The notes beneath the pieces are model-generated. The model made no database searches. It saw nothing but the letters and a program-made list of their open reading frames with translations, and was not told the origin of the DNA. Below, one piece after another: positions 14,889 through 22,926 of a stretch of DNA of 25,326 nucleotides. The position numbers and the translations under genes were made by a program. Positions within the stretch are counted from its first letter, which is position 1, and every line of letters starts with the position of its first letter. Source of the DNA: Catenibacillus sp964565805 (GTDB lineage: Bacteria > Bacillota > Clostridia > Lachnospirales > Lachnospiraceae); NCBI GenBank assembly GCA_964565805.1, contig CAZMGH010000037.1, positions 1-25,326 on the forward strand. The letters run 5' to 3'.

Positions 14889-16781
14889 ATGGCATATATT
14901 TATGAGTCTTATGATGTGGCTGTAGTAGGAGCCGGGCATGCAGGCTGTGAAGCGGCTCTGGCCTGTGCCCGCCTTGGCCTTTCTACCATCTGTTTTACTG
15001 TAAGTATTGAAAGCATTGCCCTGATGCCCTGCAACCCGAATATTGGAGGAAGCTCCAAGGGACATCTTGTGCGGGAAATCGATGCTTTAGGCGGACAGAT
15101 GGGAAAGGTCATTGATAAAACATTTATCCAGTCTAAAATGCTTAATAAGTCTAAAGGGCCTGCCGTCCATTCTCTGAGAGCTCAGGCGGATAAGTCTGAT
15201 TATACCCGGGAAATGCGCAGGGTTTTGGAAAATCAGGAAAATCTTACGATAAAACAGGCAGAAATTGTAGACATTCTCACAGAGGATGGTCATGTCACCG
15301 GGGTAAAAACTTTTACCGGAGGAATCTATCCCTGCCGGGCAGTGGTTCTTGCTACAGGAACTTATTTAAAATCCAGATGCCTTTGCGGGGAGGCAATCAC
15401 TTATACCGGTCCCAACGGTCTTCAGGCAGCCAACCATTTGTCAGAGGCCCTGGAACGGCTAGGCATCCGCCTGGTCCGCTTTAAGACCGGCACACCAGCC
15501 CGGATTGATGGAAGGACTATTGACTATTCTAAAATGACTGAGCAGTTCGGGGACGAACAGCTTGTGCCTTTTTCATTTACCAACACGCCGGAGGATATAC
15601 AAAGAAATCAGATTTCCTGTTGGCTCACCTATACAAATGAAAAAACTCATGAAATCATACGAAATAATCTGGATCGTTCGCCATTATTTGCCGGTGTCAT
15701 TGAGGGAACAGGGCCGAGATACTGTCCCTCAATTGAAGATAAAGTAGTAAAATTTTCTGATAAAGAACGGCATCAGGTATTTATTGAGCCGGAAGGTCTT
15801 TATACCCATGAAATGTATGTAGGAGGCATGTCCAGTTCTCTGCCGGAAGATGTCCAGTATGAAATGTACCGGTCTGTGCCTGGGCTGGAACAGGCGAAGA
15901 TCGTGAGAAACGCTTATGCTATTGAGTATGATTGTATTCCGGCAACTCAGCTGAAACCTACTTTGGAATTTAAAAAAGTTGAGGGACTTTTTTCCGGAGG
16001 CCAGTTTAATGGAAGCTCCGGATATGAGGAAGCTGCAGCTCAGGGGCTTGTAGCGGGAATCAATGCAGCAATGAAGCTTCTTGGAAGAGAGCCATTGGTG
16101 CTGAAGCGTTCAGAGGCATATATTGGCGTTTTAATTGACGATCTTGTGACAAAGGACACCCATGAGCCTTATCGGATGATGACTTCCAGGGCAGAGTACC
16201 GTCTTCTTCTGCGTCAGGATAACGCGGACCAGAGACTGACACCTGTCGGTTATGAGATTGGATTGATTGATGAGGAAAGGTATCAGGCTCTACTGGAAAA
16301 GGAACGGCTGATCCGGGAGGAAACACTGCGGGTGAAACGTGTAAATATAGGAGCCAATAAAGGGGTTCAGGACCTGCTGGAAAATCACGGCAGCACGCCG
16401 TTAAAGACTGGGACAACCCTGGCAGAACTGATCCGGCGTCCCGAATTAACCTATGAGGATCTGGCGCCTATAGACACGGAGCGTCCATGCCTTCCTAAAG
16501 CGGTTACAGACCAGGTGGAAATCAATATTAAATATGAAGGGTACATTACCCGTCAGCTGCATCAGGTGGAAAAATTTAAAAAACTGGAGGCAAAAAAACT
16601 TCCGGAAGATTTGGATTATTCCCGGATCAGCGGACTTCGCATTGAGGCTCGTCAAAAGCTTAATGACATTAAGCCTGCATCCATTGGCCAGGCTTCCCGA
16701 ATTGCAGGGGTAACCCCGGCAGATATATCGGTTCTTTTGATTTTTATGGAACAGTACCGCCGTGGAAATCGGGATCAATAA
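14889..16781 (+). CDS. mnmG: tRNA uridine 5-carboxymethylaminomethyl modification enzyme MnmG (GidA)
   Basis: The FAD-dependent partner of MnmE, cytoplasmic, acting on U34 of tRNA. The dinucleotide-binding motif VVGAGHAGCEAA (12-23) is at the N-terminus. The family signature GPRYCPSIEDKVVKF with the key cysteine, the GLFSGGQFNGSSGYEEAA segment and the C-terminal helical MnmE-binding domain (RIAGVTPADISVLLIF) are all present. I chose the ATG at 14889 (630 aa) because GGAG lies 8 nt upstream and the FAD motif then sits at its usual position. The in-frame ATG at 14838 would overlap mnmE and adds unlike residues. Confidence 0.97.
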   Translation: MAYIYESYDVAVVGAGHAGCEAALACARLGLSTICFTVSIESIALMPCNPNIGGSSKGHLVREIDALGGQMGKVIDKTFIQSKMLNKSKGPAVHSLRAQADKSDYTREMRRVLENQENLTIKQAEIVDILTEDGHVTGVKTFTGGIYPCRAVVLATGTYLKSRCLCGEAITYTGPNGLQAANHLSEALERLGIRLVRFKTGTPARIDGRTIDYSKMTEQFGDEQLVPFSFTNTPEDIQRNQISCWLTYTNEKTHEIIRNNLDRSPLFAGVIEGTGPRYCPSIEDKVVKFSDKERHQVFIEPEGLYTHEMYVGGMSSSLPEDVQYEMYRSVPGLEQAKIVRNAYAIEYDCIPATQLKPTLEFKKVEGLFSGGQFNGSSGYEEAAAQGLVAGINAAMKLLGREPLVLKRSEAYIGVLIDDLVTKDTHEPYRMMTSRAEYRLLLRQDNADQRLTPVGYEIGLIDEERYQALLEKERLIREETLRVKRVNIGANKGVQDLLENHGSTPLKTGTTLAELIRRPELTYEDLAPIDTERPCLPKAVTDQVEINIKYEGYITRQLHQVEKFKKLEAKKLPEDLDYSRISGLRIEARQKLNDIKPASIGQASRIAGVTPADISVLLIFMEQYRRGNRDQ

Positions 16782-16836
16782 AGATATGTTTACATAACAT
16801 ATAAACATAATATATTCTATGGGAAAGGGAATTGTG

Positions 16837-17568
16837 ATGAAAAATTTAACAAAATTTAAGCAGGGATTGGATTATATTGGACTGGAGCTTTCAGATGAAC
16901 AGCTGGATCAGTTTCTTGAATTTTATGGGCTTTTAATTGAAAAAAATAAGGTTATGAATCTAACTGCGATCACAGAATTTGATGATGTGGTGGAAAAGCA
17001 TTTTATTGACAGTCTTTTACTGGCAAAGTGTATGGACCTGTCAAAAGGATTGCGGGTCATGGATCTGGGAACCGGCGCCGGTTTTCCCGGAATACCGTTG
17101 AAAATTGCATTTCCGCACCTGGAGATGACGCTGGCTGATTCCTTAAATAAACGGATAAAATTTTTAGATGATGTGATTGTTAGGCTTGGACTGGACCAAC
17201 AGCCGGGAAAAATTTTCACAGTTCATGGGAGAGCAGAGGATCTGGGACGAAAAGTGGATTTCAGGGAAAAATTCGATTTGTGTGTCTCCAGGGCAGTGGC
17301 CAACTTATCCACACTGTCAGAATATTGTTTACCATTTGTGAAAGTTTGTGGATATTTCATCTCCTATAAGTCGGGCGATGTGGATGAAGAGCTTCGTCAG
17401 TCAAAAAATGCCATACATCTGTTAAGTTCAGATATTGTTAAGTGTGAAAAGCTTACACTGCCGGGAAGCTTGGCTGGGCGGAGCTTTGTATTTATCCGGA
17501 AAAATGCCCCAATTTTAAAAAAATATCCACGTAAGGCCGGTTTGCCTGGAAAGGAGCCATTATCATGA
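16837..17568 (+). CDS. rsmG: 16S rRNA (guanine-527-N7) methyltransferase RsmG (GidB)
   Basis: A 243-residue SAM-dependent methyltransferase acting on G527 of 16S rRNA; loss of RsmG gives low-level streptomycin resistance in many bacteria. The SAM site DLGTGAGFPGIPL starts at residue 76. The conserved NLTAITE (41-47) and the SRAVANLSTLSEYCLPFVK region follow. I chose the ATG at 16837, which has GGGAAAGGGA six bases upstream; an earlier in-frame ATG at 16819 has none. Its stop overlaps the start of the next gene (ATGA). Two DnaA-box-like sites lie inside the gene (see findings). Confidence 0.95.
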   Translation: MKNLTKFKQGLDYIGLELSDEQLDQFLEFYGLLIEKNKVMNLTAITEFDDVVEKHFIDSLLLAKCMDLSKGLRVMDLGTGAGFPGIPLKIAFPHLEMTLADSLNKRIKFLDDVIVRLGLDQQPGKIFTVHGRAEDLGRKVDFREKFDLCVSRAVANLSTLSEYCLPFVKVCGYFISYKSGDVDEELRQSKNAIHLLSSDIVKCEKLTLPGSLAGRSFVFIRKNAPILKKYPRKAGLPGKEPLS

Positions 17569-18029
17569 TTCGAGGAAAATTTCTGGTTGGAGGAATAGAT
17601 GATCTTAGTGAATGTTTTGCCATTCGCAAAGCTGTCTTTGTGGATGAACAGCATGTTTCTATAGAAGAGGAGATTGACGGATTGGATGAGTCCTGCGGCC
17701 ATTATATTGTGTATAATGAAGAGGATCTTCCAGTTGCTGTCGGCCGTCTCATTAAGGTCAGCGATACTGTTTATAAAGTAGGTCGGGTGGCCACCTTAAA
17801 GGCGTACCGCCATAAAGGGTATGCAGCGTTTTTAATGCTTGCTCTGGCTGAAAAGGTAAGAAGCCTAGGCGGTCAGGTGATTACCATTATGGCTCAGCTT
17901 TCTGCTGTGGGTTTTTATGAAAAATGCGGCTACACGATGGTCAGTGATGAAATCATTGAGGAAGCCGGAATCCAGCATATGGAAATGCATTATAGGATCC
18001 CCGCGGAACATAAGTGCTCCTGCCGGTGA
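17565..18029 (+). CDS. GNAT family N-acetyltransferase
   Basis: A 154-residue acetyltransferase of the GNAT fold. The acetyl-CoA loop is the RHKGYA of VGRVATLKAYRHKGYAAFLM (motif A), and the C-terminal YEKCGYTMVSDEIIEEAGIQHMEMHY is motif B. The overall pattern (AIRKAVFVDEQ near the start, GRVAT) resembles the ElaA-like group. The substrate is unknown. It overlaps rsmG by 4 nt (ATGA), so translation is coupled and it ends the rpmH-side operon. A strong terminator follows 31 nt after the stop. Its C-terminal end is cysteine-containing (CSCR). Confidence 0.88.
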   Translation: MIRGKFLVGGIDDLSECFAIRKAVFVDEQHVSIEEEIDGLDESCGHYIVYNEEDLPVAVGRLIKVSDTVYKVGRVATLKAYRHKGYAAFLMLALAEKVRSLGGQVITIMAQLSAVGFYEKCGYTMVSDEIIEEAGIQHMEMHYRIPAEHKCSCR

Positions 18030-18060
18030 AAGAATATTATGATTTGAAAAAAATTAAATG

Positions 18061-18104
18061 AAAAAGGAATGACCAGAGTGGGAACTTCTGGTCATTCCTT
18101 TTTT
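18061..18104. terminator. Bidirectional terminator between the GNAT gene and the DUF4446 gene
   Basis: A perfect 17-bp stem: 18061-18077 (AAAAAGGAATGACCAGA) with 18087-18103, around a 9-nt loop, flanked by A- and T-tracts so that it works on both strands. It ends the long plus-strand block and the minus-strand parA-parB-DUF4446 operon. Confidence 0.92.
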
Positions 18105-18133
18105 AGCAATTTTTATTGGTCTTTATTAGGTTT

Positions 18134-18670
18134 TTATTGGTTTTCTTTAAGGTTTTCAGCCAGTTCAACCTGACGGGCGATTTCAAAGGCTTCATTTTCC
18201 TCTTCGCTTAAAGGAATAAAGGACTCACCTTTGATGATTTCTTTAATATAGGTATAGCAGCCTTCACGGCTGTGGATGGAATTTATAATATATCCGGAAT
18301 TTTCATCATTTAAAAGGGCATAGGCAAAGCTAAGCTTTCCACCCATTTCTTTAAAGGCATCATATTTAACAACACCGCATTTTTTGTAGGATTGGGTAAC
18401 GGATTGTTCCAGAGCTTTTAAGCGCTTGGATATGTATGCATCGTTTTCTTTTAATTTGTCAATTTCATCAATGCGCCTTTTTAAGACTTCCTCAATACTT
18501 TTGCCGCCCCGGCCTCGCATAAAAGAACGATACTTTTTCAAAAGGGCGTTTTGCCGGACAAAAAGAACAATAATAATAATAAAAGCCACCAGCAGTAATA
18601 TTAATGACACATAGATCAATATACCCGGATCAAAGGGCAGATTTGCAAGCAGCCGACTTTGTACTTCCAT
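18134..18670 (-). CDS. DUF4446 family membrane-anchored protein
   Basis: A 178-residue protein with one N-terminal transmembrane helix (about 17-38, ILIYVSLILLLVAFIIIIVLF), then a basic stretch, a probable coiled coil (about 58-95, IEEVLKRRIDEIDKLKENDAYI) and a soluble domain with VVKYDAFKEMGGKLSFAYALLND, the DUF4446 signature. The family is common next to parB in Clostridia and Bacilli. Its function is unknown; a role at the membrane linked to chromosome segregation is a guess from position only. AGGAGG lies 5 nt before the ATG. It is 81 nt downstream of parB in the same direction. Confidence 0.85.
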   Translation of the reverse strand: MEVQSRLLANLPFDPGILIYVSLILLLVAFIIIIVLFVRQNALLKKYRSFMRGRGGKSIEEVLKRRIDEIDKLKENDAYISKRLKALEQSVTQSYKKCGVVKYDAFKEMGGKLSFAYALLNDENSGYIINSIHSREGCYTYIKEIIKGESFIPLSEEENEAFEIARQVELAENLKENQ

Positions 18671-18751
18671 GTTTTCCTCCTTTCGGCCATCTTTATTCGG
18701 CCATATAGGTATCCCCGCATAGGGTTTACTCCTCTAAGTATTTATTAATAA

Positions 18752-19792
18752 CTATAAATTTTCTGGCATAGCGTTAAATAAGTCCATTATGCGTTCTAAT
18801 TCATCCATTGAATAGTATTCGATTTCGATTTTACCTTTGTTATTGCTTTTGTTCTTGATCGTTACCTTGCTGCCGACAATGGATTTGATTTTTTCTTCCA
18901 TAGACTTTAAGATGATAAGGCTTTCTTCGTCAATTGTTCTGGTCTTTTCTTTTATCTGCTGATCTTTATTTTTTATAAGACTTTTAACAAGTTTTTCGGT
19001 TTCTCGAACGCTCATTTTATGATCAAATACCTTTGTGGCAGTAAGATACTGCTCTTCCTTATCTTCAATAGCCAAAAGCGCCCGTCCGTGGCCGCTGGTG
19101 ATCATATCGTCAATGATCATTTGCTTTACCCGGTCATCTAATTTTAAAAGACGTAAGGAATTTGTGACAGCAGTACGGCTTTTGGAAACTTTTTCAGCCG
19201 CCTCATCCTGTTTCAACCCAAATTCTTCAATAAGCCGCTGAAATGCCATGGCTTCTTCAATGGGATTTAAGTCCTCCCGCTGAATATTTTCAATGAGAGC
19301 AATCTCCATGGATTCTATGGGGGTATATTCTTTTATAATCACAGGAACTTCTCGAAGTCCGGCGATTCTCGCTGCGCGCCATCTCCGTTCTCCGGCAATG
19401 ATTTCGTAAATATCATGATCTGTTTTCTGAACAACTAAAGGTTGAATGATCCCAAACTGTTTCATCGAATCTGCCAGCTCCTGGAGAGAATCTTCATCGA
19501 AATTTTTTCGCGGCTGCATTCGGTTGGGTTCGATTTCCTCGATTTTTAGATATGTATCTGCCGGGACCTTTACCACTTTCTCTACAATCTTCTCTATCGG
19601 CTTTTCAACGATTTTCTCTACAATTTTTTCTACAGGGACTTCAACGATCTTTTCCACAGGCTTTTCTACAATACGTTCAACGACATTATCGTTCTTCCCG
19701 GAATTCACAGCTGGCCTATGCTGTGTCGGTTTTTGCGGAGCGATTAAAGCATCTAATCCTCGGCCAAGACCTCCTTTTCTGTTTACAGCCAT
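18752..19792 (-). CDS. parB: Chromosome partitioning protein ParB (Spo0J)
   Basis: A 346-residue DNA-sliding CTPase clamp that loads at parS and organises the origin region. The N-terminal GGLGRGLDALI box (7-17) stimulates ParA. A repetitive linker (37-77) follows, then the ParB/Sulfiredoxin CTPase domain with GERRWRAARIAG, the NIQREDLNPIEEA motif, and the helix-turn-helix domain (KQDEAAEKVSKSRTAVTNSLRLL, GHGRALLA). The C-terminal dimerisation domain ends the protein. The ATG at 19792 overlaps parA by 10 nt, and its GGGAGG ribosome site is in the parA coding region, so the two are translationally coupled. Confidence 0.97.
   Translation of the reverse strand: MAVNRKGGLGRGLDALIAPQKPTQHRPAVNSGKNDNVVERIVEKPVEKIVEVPVEKIVEKIVEKPIEKIVEKVVKVPADTYLKIEEIEPNRMQPRKNFDEDSLQELADSMKQFGIIQPLVVQKTDHDIYEIIAGERRWRAARIAGLREVPVIIKEYTPIESMEIALIENIQREDLNPIEEAMAFQRLIEEFGLKQDEAAEKVSKSRTAVTNSLRLLKLDDRVKQMIIDDMITSGHGRALLAIEDKEEQYLTATKVFDHKMSVRETEKLVKSLIKNKDQQIKEKTRTIDEESLIILKSMEEKIKSIVGSKVTIKNKSNNKGKIEIEYYSMDELERIMDLFNAMPENL
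19565..19684 (-). repeat. Tetrapeptide-repeat segment inside parB
   Basis: Ten tandem tetrads of the form [I/V/P][V/I][E/K][K/R/V] in ParB residues 37-76 (VVER, IVEK, PVEK, IVEV, PVEK, IVEK, IVEK, PIEK, IVEK, VVKV), encoded by 120 bp of degenerate 12-bp units. Confidence 0.9.
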
Positions 19793-20562
19793 GCGTCTTC
19801 ATCCTCCCTTTCAATGACCTCTTCAGCCAGAAAACGATACGCTTCGGCGCCGGCGGAACGGCTGTCATATATATTAATCGGCATTCCGTAGCTGGGAGCT
19901 TCTGCTAATCGTACATTTCTGGGAATAATGGTTTTATATATTTTTTTGTTTAAGTTCTCTTTTACATTTTCTACAACCTGAGAGGAAAGATTTGTGCGGG
20001 CATCATACATTGTAAATACGACACCTTCAATTTCCAGCTTTGGATTGAGACGATCTTTGATCAGATCAATGGTGTGCATTAACTGGCTTAAGCCTTCCAG
20101 GGCATAATACTCGCATTGGATGGGCACAAGAACTGTGTCCGCTGCCACCATAGCATTGACTGTCAGCAGGTTTAAAGATGGGGGACAGTCAATAATAATA
20201 AAATCATAGTCCCCTTGTATCTGATCCAATTTATTTTTTAGGAGATATTCTTTATCTTCCATGGAAATCAGTTCGATTTCGGCCCCCGAAAGATTAATAT
20301 TTGATGGAATGACTGCAAGATTTTTCATGACACTGTCCTGAATACAATCCCTTAATTCACATTCATCTAAGAAAAGCTCATATACTGTGTTTTCTACACT
20401 GTTTTTATCTACGCCAAGTCCACTGGTGGTGTTCCCCTGTGGATCAATATCAATTGTAAGCACCTTTTTATTTTTTTCTGCTAAACATGCAGATAAATTA
20501 ATAGCTGTTGTTGTTTTTCCTACACCGCCTTTTTGATTGGCGACGGCTATCGTTCTTCCCAT
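19783..20562 (-). CDS. parA: Chromosome partitioning ATPase ParA (Soj)
   Basis: A 259-residue ParA/MinD-type ATPase that binds the nucleoid and, in Bacillus, also regulates DnaA. The deviant Walker A motif KGGVGKTT is at 11-18, followed by IDIDPQGNTTSG and the Walker B DCPPSLNLLTVNA. The typical C-terminal RLAEAPSYGMPINIYD is also present. AAGGAAG lies upstream of the ATG. A TATAAT-like -10 and parS sites lie just upstream, allowing repression by ParB. It is the first gene of the parA-parB-DUF4446 operon, on the strand opposite to its neighbours to the left. Confidence 0.97.
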   Translation of the reverse strand: MGRTIAVANQKGGVGKTTTAINLSACLAEKNKKVLTIDIDPQGNTTSGLGVDKNSVENTVYELFLDECELRDCIQDSVMKNLAVIPSNINLSGAEIELISMEDKEYLLKNKLDQIQGDYDFIIIDCPPSLNLLTVNAMVAADTVLVPIQCEYYALEGLSQLMHTIDLIKDRLNPKLEIEGVVFTMYDARTNLSSQVVENVKENLNKKIYKTIIPRNVRLAEAPSYGMPINIYDSRSAGAEAYRFLAEEVIEREDEDAWL

Positions 20563-20617
20563 AAAATCTTCCTTTCCCTAAGCGACTAAAATATGCAGTA
20601 ATTTATCGCTAAAAAAC

Positions 20618-20623
20618 ATTATA
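20618..20623 (-). promoter_or_regulatory. Candidate parA -10 element
   Basis: TATAAT on the minus strand (GCTATAATG) at 20618-20623, about 55 bases before the parA start. No good -35 at 17 bp (TAGCCG). The nearest parS site is about 49 bp upstream of it. Confidence 0.5.
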
Positions 20624-20671
20624 GCATTTTTTTATAGGTACGGCTATAGATAGGAGGTATAAAAATAAAAA

Positions 20672-20687
20672 TGTTTCACGTGAAACA
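20672..20687. promoter_or_regulatory. parS site 1
   Basis: TGTTTCACGTGAAACA, a perfect match to the 16-bp palindromic parS consensus of Firmicutes, the ParB loading site. It is upstream of parA. Confidence 0.97.
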
Positions 20688-20811
20688 TTGGTGAAATCAT
20701 AGAAAATTGTGGATATGATTCGATGCTGAGAAAATTACTTGTAGTTTTTATAGTGAAAAAATACTTTCGGTGTATTGCGCGGCCTATGAAAAGTGATCAT
20801 TGCGGGAGAAA

Positions 20812-20827
20812 TGTTTCACGTGAAACA
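20812..20827. promoter_or_regulatory. parS site 2
   Basis: Perfect TGTTTCACGTGAAACA, 140 bp from site 1 (centre to centre). Confidence 0.97.
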
Positions 20828-20846
20828 AAAAATTTACCAGAAAGGC

Positions 20847-20884
20847 TTACCAGGGAATGTTTCACGTGAAACATTCCCTGGTAA
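20847..20884. promoter_or_regulatory. parS site 3 inside a 38-bp perfect palindrome
   Basis: The 16-bp parS core (20858-20873) is flanked by TTACCAGGGAA and its exact complement, so the whole 38 bp reads the same on both strands. It starts 18 bases past the argS stop in the transcribed direction. As RNA it would fold into a 17-19 bp hairpin, and a T-rich stretch follows some 12 to 20 bases downstream on the argS strand, so it may also terminate argS. Confidence 0.93.
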
Positions 20885-20901
20885 ACACAAATAACCCTTA
20901 A

Positions 20902-22587
20902 TTACATTTGCTCCGGACAAGAGATGCCAAGGAGATCTAAGGCGGCCTTAATAATATTCTTGACGATCAATGTCACATTTGCGCGGGTATATTTAATATT
21001 GTCTTCCGGTACATTGATCTGGCAATCATGATAAAACTTATTAAATGTCTGGGCCAGAGCTACTGCATAACGGGCAACAACACAGGGTTCATATTTGTCA
21101 GCAGCATCCTTGACTACATCCGGAAATCTTGAAATCTCTTTTAATAAAGCCATGGACGCTTCATCAGTAAGCACAGAATAATCAAATGTGGAAGGAACTT
21201 CACCAATCTTGCGAAGTACGCTGGCAGCCCGGGCATAAGTATACTGAACATATGGGCCCGTCTCGCCGTCAAAATTCAGCAGTTTGTCCCAGTCAAAAAG
21301 CACATCTTTGATTCTTTGGTTGTAAAGATCGTTAAATATAATTGCTCCAATACCTACCTGTTTGGCAACAGTTTCCTTGTTTGGAAGATCTGGGTTCTTT
21401 TCAGCAATGATTTCCCGGATCTTTTGAATGGATTCCTTTAAAATATCTTCAGCGTACAGCACGTTTCCTTTACGTGTAGAAATTTTTCCACTCTTAAGGC
21501 TGACAAGACCATAAGGAATATGAACTAATCCTTTATACCAATCATAGCCCATAAGTTCGATTACTTTAAACCACTGAGCAAAGTGAAGCTTCTGTTCCAA
21601 ACCGGTCACATAGAGACATTTCGTAAAGTGATAGGTGTTCTGTCGATAAATTGCTGCTGCAATATCTCTTGTGGCATAAAGAGAGCTTCCGTCTTTTTTT
21701 GTAATGAGACAGGGAGGCATATTATATTTTTCAAGATCAACAATCTGAGCCCCATCGCTGACTGTGATTAGATCTTTCTCTTTTAATTCTTCGATGACTG
21801 CAGGCATTTTATCATTGTAAAAGCTTTCTCCATTATAAGAATCAAAATCCATGCCTAAAATATCATATACCCGCATAAATTCCTTAAGACTAATGTCAAG
21901 GAACCACTTCCAGATGGATAAAGCTTCTTCATTTCCATGCTCCATTTTTGTAAACCATGCCCGGGCTTCGTCATTTAAAGACGGATCTTTTTCAGACTCA
22001 TCATGGAATTTTACGTAAATGCTCATTAACTCAGAAATACCATCCCGCTCAACAGCTTCCTTGCTGCCCCATTTTTTATAGGCTACGATCAATTTACCAA
22101 ACTGAGTTCCCCAGTCACCTAAATGATTGATGCGAACAACATTATATCCCAGCTTTTTAAATATTTTGTGAAGAGAATTGCCAATAATGGTTGTTCTTAA
22201 ATGGCCTACATGAAAATTTTTGGCTACGTTAGGAGAAGAGTAGTCAATACATATAGTTTGTCCATTTCCCTGGTCAGAGCTTCCATAATCCTGGGCGTTT
22301 AAATAATCCTGGATGATCTGTTGGGCAAATTTTTCTTTGTTAATAAAAAAGTTAAGGTATCCACCTTGAACTTCAATTTTATCCAAATAATCCACATCGC
22401 CGATCTTTTCTTTTAAATCCTGGGCAATCATCGGAGGGGCTTTGTGGTAAACCTTAGCTAACCGAAAGCATGGGAAAGCAAAATCGCCCATATCTGTTTT
22501 AGGAGGAATCTCAACTAGCTGTTCAAGCTCTTCGCTGGATATTTCTTCAATGTTTTGAGCTAATAATTGAATAATATTATTTTTCAT
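20902..22587 (-). CDS. argS: Arginyl-tRNA synthetase
   Basis: A 561-residue class Ic synthetase that charges tRNA-Arg. The N-terminal Add-1 domain (GDFAFPCFRLAK, QGGYLNFFI) precedes the catalytic core with the HIGH motif as HVGH (126-129). The MSTRKG-like ISTRKGNVLYAEDIL segment follows, then the C-terminal anticodon-binding domain ending ALDLLGISCPEQM. I chose the ATG at 22587 because the family starts there; upstream in-frame ATGs lie in the promoter. The ribosome site is weak (AAAGGA, 13 nt away). It is transcribed towards parA, with the three parS sites in between. The window's right end carries broken tRNA-Arg(CCT) pieces. Confidence 0.97.
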   Translation of the reverse strand: MKNNIIQLLAQNIEEISSEELEQLVEIPPKTDMGDFAFPCFRLAKVYHKAPPMIAQDLKEKIGDVDYLDKIEVQGGYLNFFINKEKFAQQIIQDYLNAQDYGSSDQGNGQTICIDYSSPNVAKNFHVGHLRTTIIGNSLHKIFKKLGYNVVRINHLGDWGTQFGKLIVAYKKWGSKEAVERDGISELMSIYVKFHDESEKDPSLNDEARAWFTKMEHGNEEALSIWKWFLDISLKEFMRVYDILGMDFDSYNGESFYNDKMPAVIEELKEKDLITVSDGAQIVDLEKYNMPPCLITKKDGSSLYATRDIAAAIYRQNTYHFTKCLYVTGLEQKLHFAQWFKVIELMGYDWYKGLVHIPYGLVSLKSGKISTRKGNVLYAEDILKESIQKIREIIAEKNPDLPNKETVAKQVGIGAIIFNDLYNQRIKDVLFDWDKLLNFDGETGPYVQYTYARAASVLRKIGEVPSTFDYSVLTDEASMALLKEISRFPDVVKDAADKYEPCVVARYAVALAQTFNKFYHDCQINVPEDNIKYTRANVTLIVKNIIKAALDLLGISCPEQM

Positions 22588-22633
22588 AATAAAAATACAG
22601 TCCTTTCTCTGATTTCGCGAATATCGGCCAAAA

Positions 22634-22662
22634 GTTACACAAAGCAAACATTTAAAATTCAA
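22634..22662 (-). promoter_or_regulatory. Candidate argS promoter
   Basis: On the minus strand TTGAAT (22657-22662), a 17-bp spacer, then TGTAAC (22634-22639), 47 bases before the argS ATG. Each hexamer matches consensus at 4 of 6 positions. Confidence 0.4.
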
Positions 22663-22897
22663 ACACCTTTTGACGTCTTAATCATAATACTTAATATAGC
22701 GATAGACGTCCTTGATAAAAGTTGGCTTAGGTTAAAAAATATTCCCTTGAGCTTTTTTGGGACATTCTGTGATCAGACCCGCTTACAGATTTCCCCTGAC
22801 GGGGAAGATTCAATAAATTACGCGGTTTTATTTTACTTATTTGTCTGCACTGCTACTATTCTACAATATATTTCAAGAAATATCCATTAAAAAATGT

Positions 22898-22926
22898 TTG
22901 TATATACAAGTTAATTAGCATATAAT
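22898..22926 (+). promoter_or_regulatory. Hydrolase promoter with overlapping palindromic operator
   Basis: A perfect TATAAT at 22921-22926 with a 17-bp spacer to TTGTAT (22898-22903). The -35 lies inside the perfect palindrome TTGTATATACAA (22898-22909), which resembles GntR-family operators. This suggests repression of the hydrolase gene by an unidentified regulator. Confidence 0.55.

Noticed and set aside
18662..18710. Short open frame with a ribosome-like site (ATG near 18710, minus strand) between parB and the DUF4446 gene
   Set aside because: About 31 codons, running out of frame into the DUF4446 gene, with no recognisable sequence; a leader peptide is possible but unsupported.
22588..22900. 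T-box riboswitch upstream of argS
   Set aside because: The conserved T-box sequence (AGGGTGGNACCGCG) was not found on the argS strand; an ACCGCG alone at about 22820 lacks the rest and lies too far upstream.
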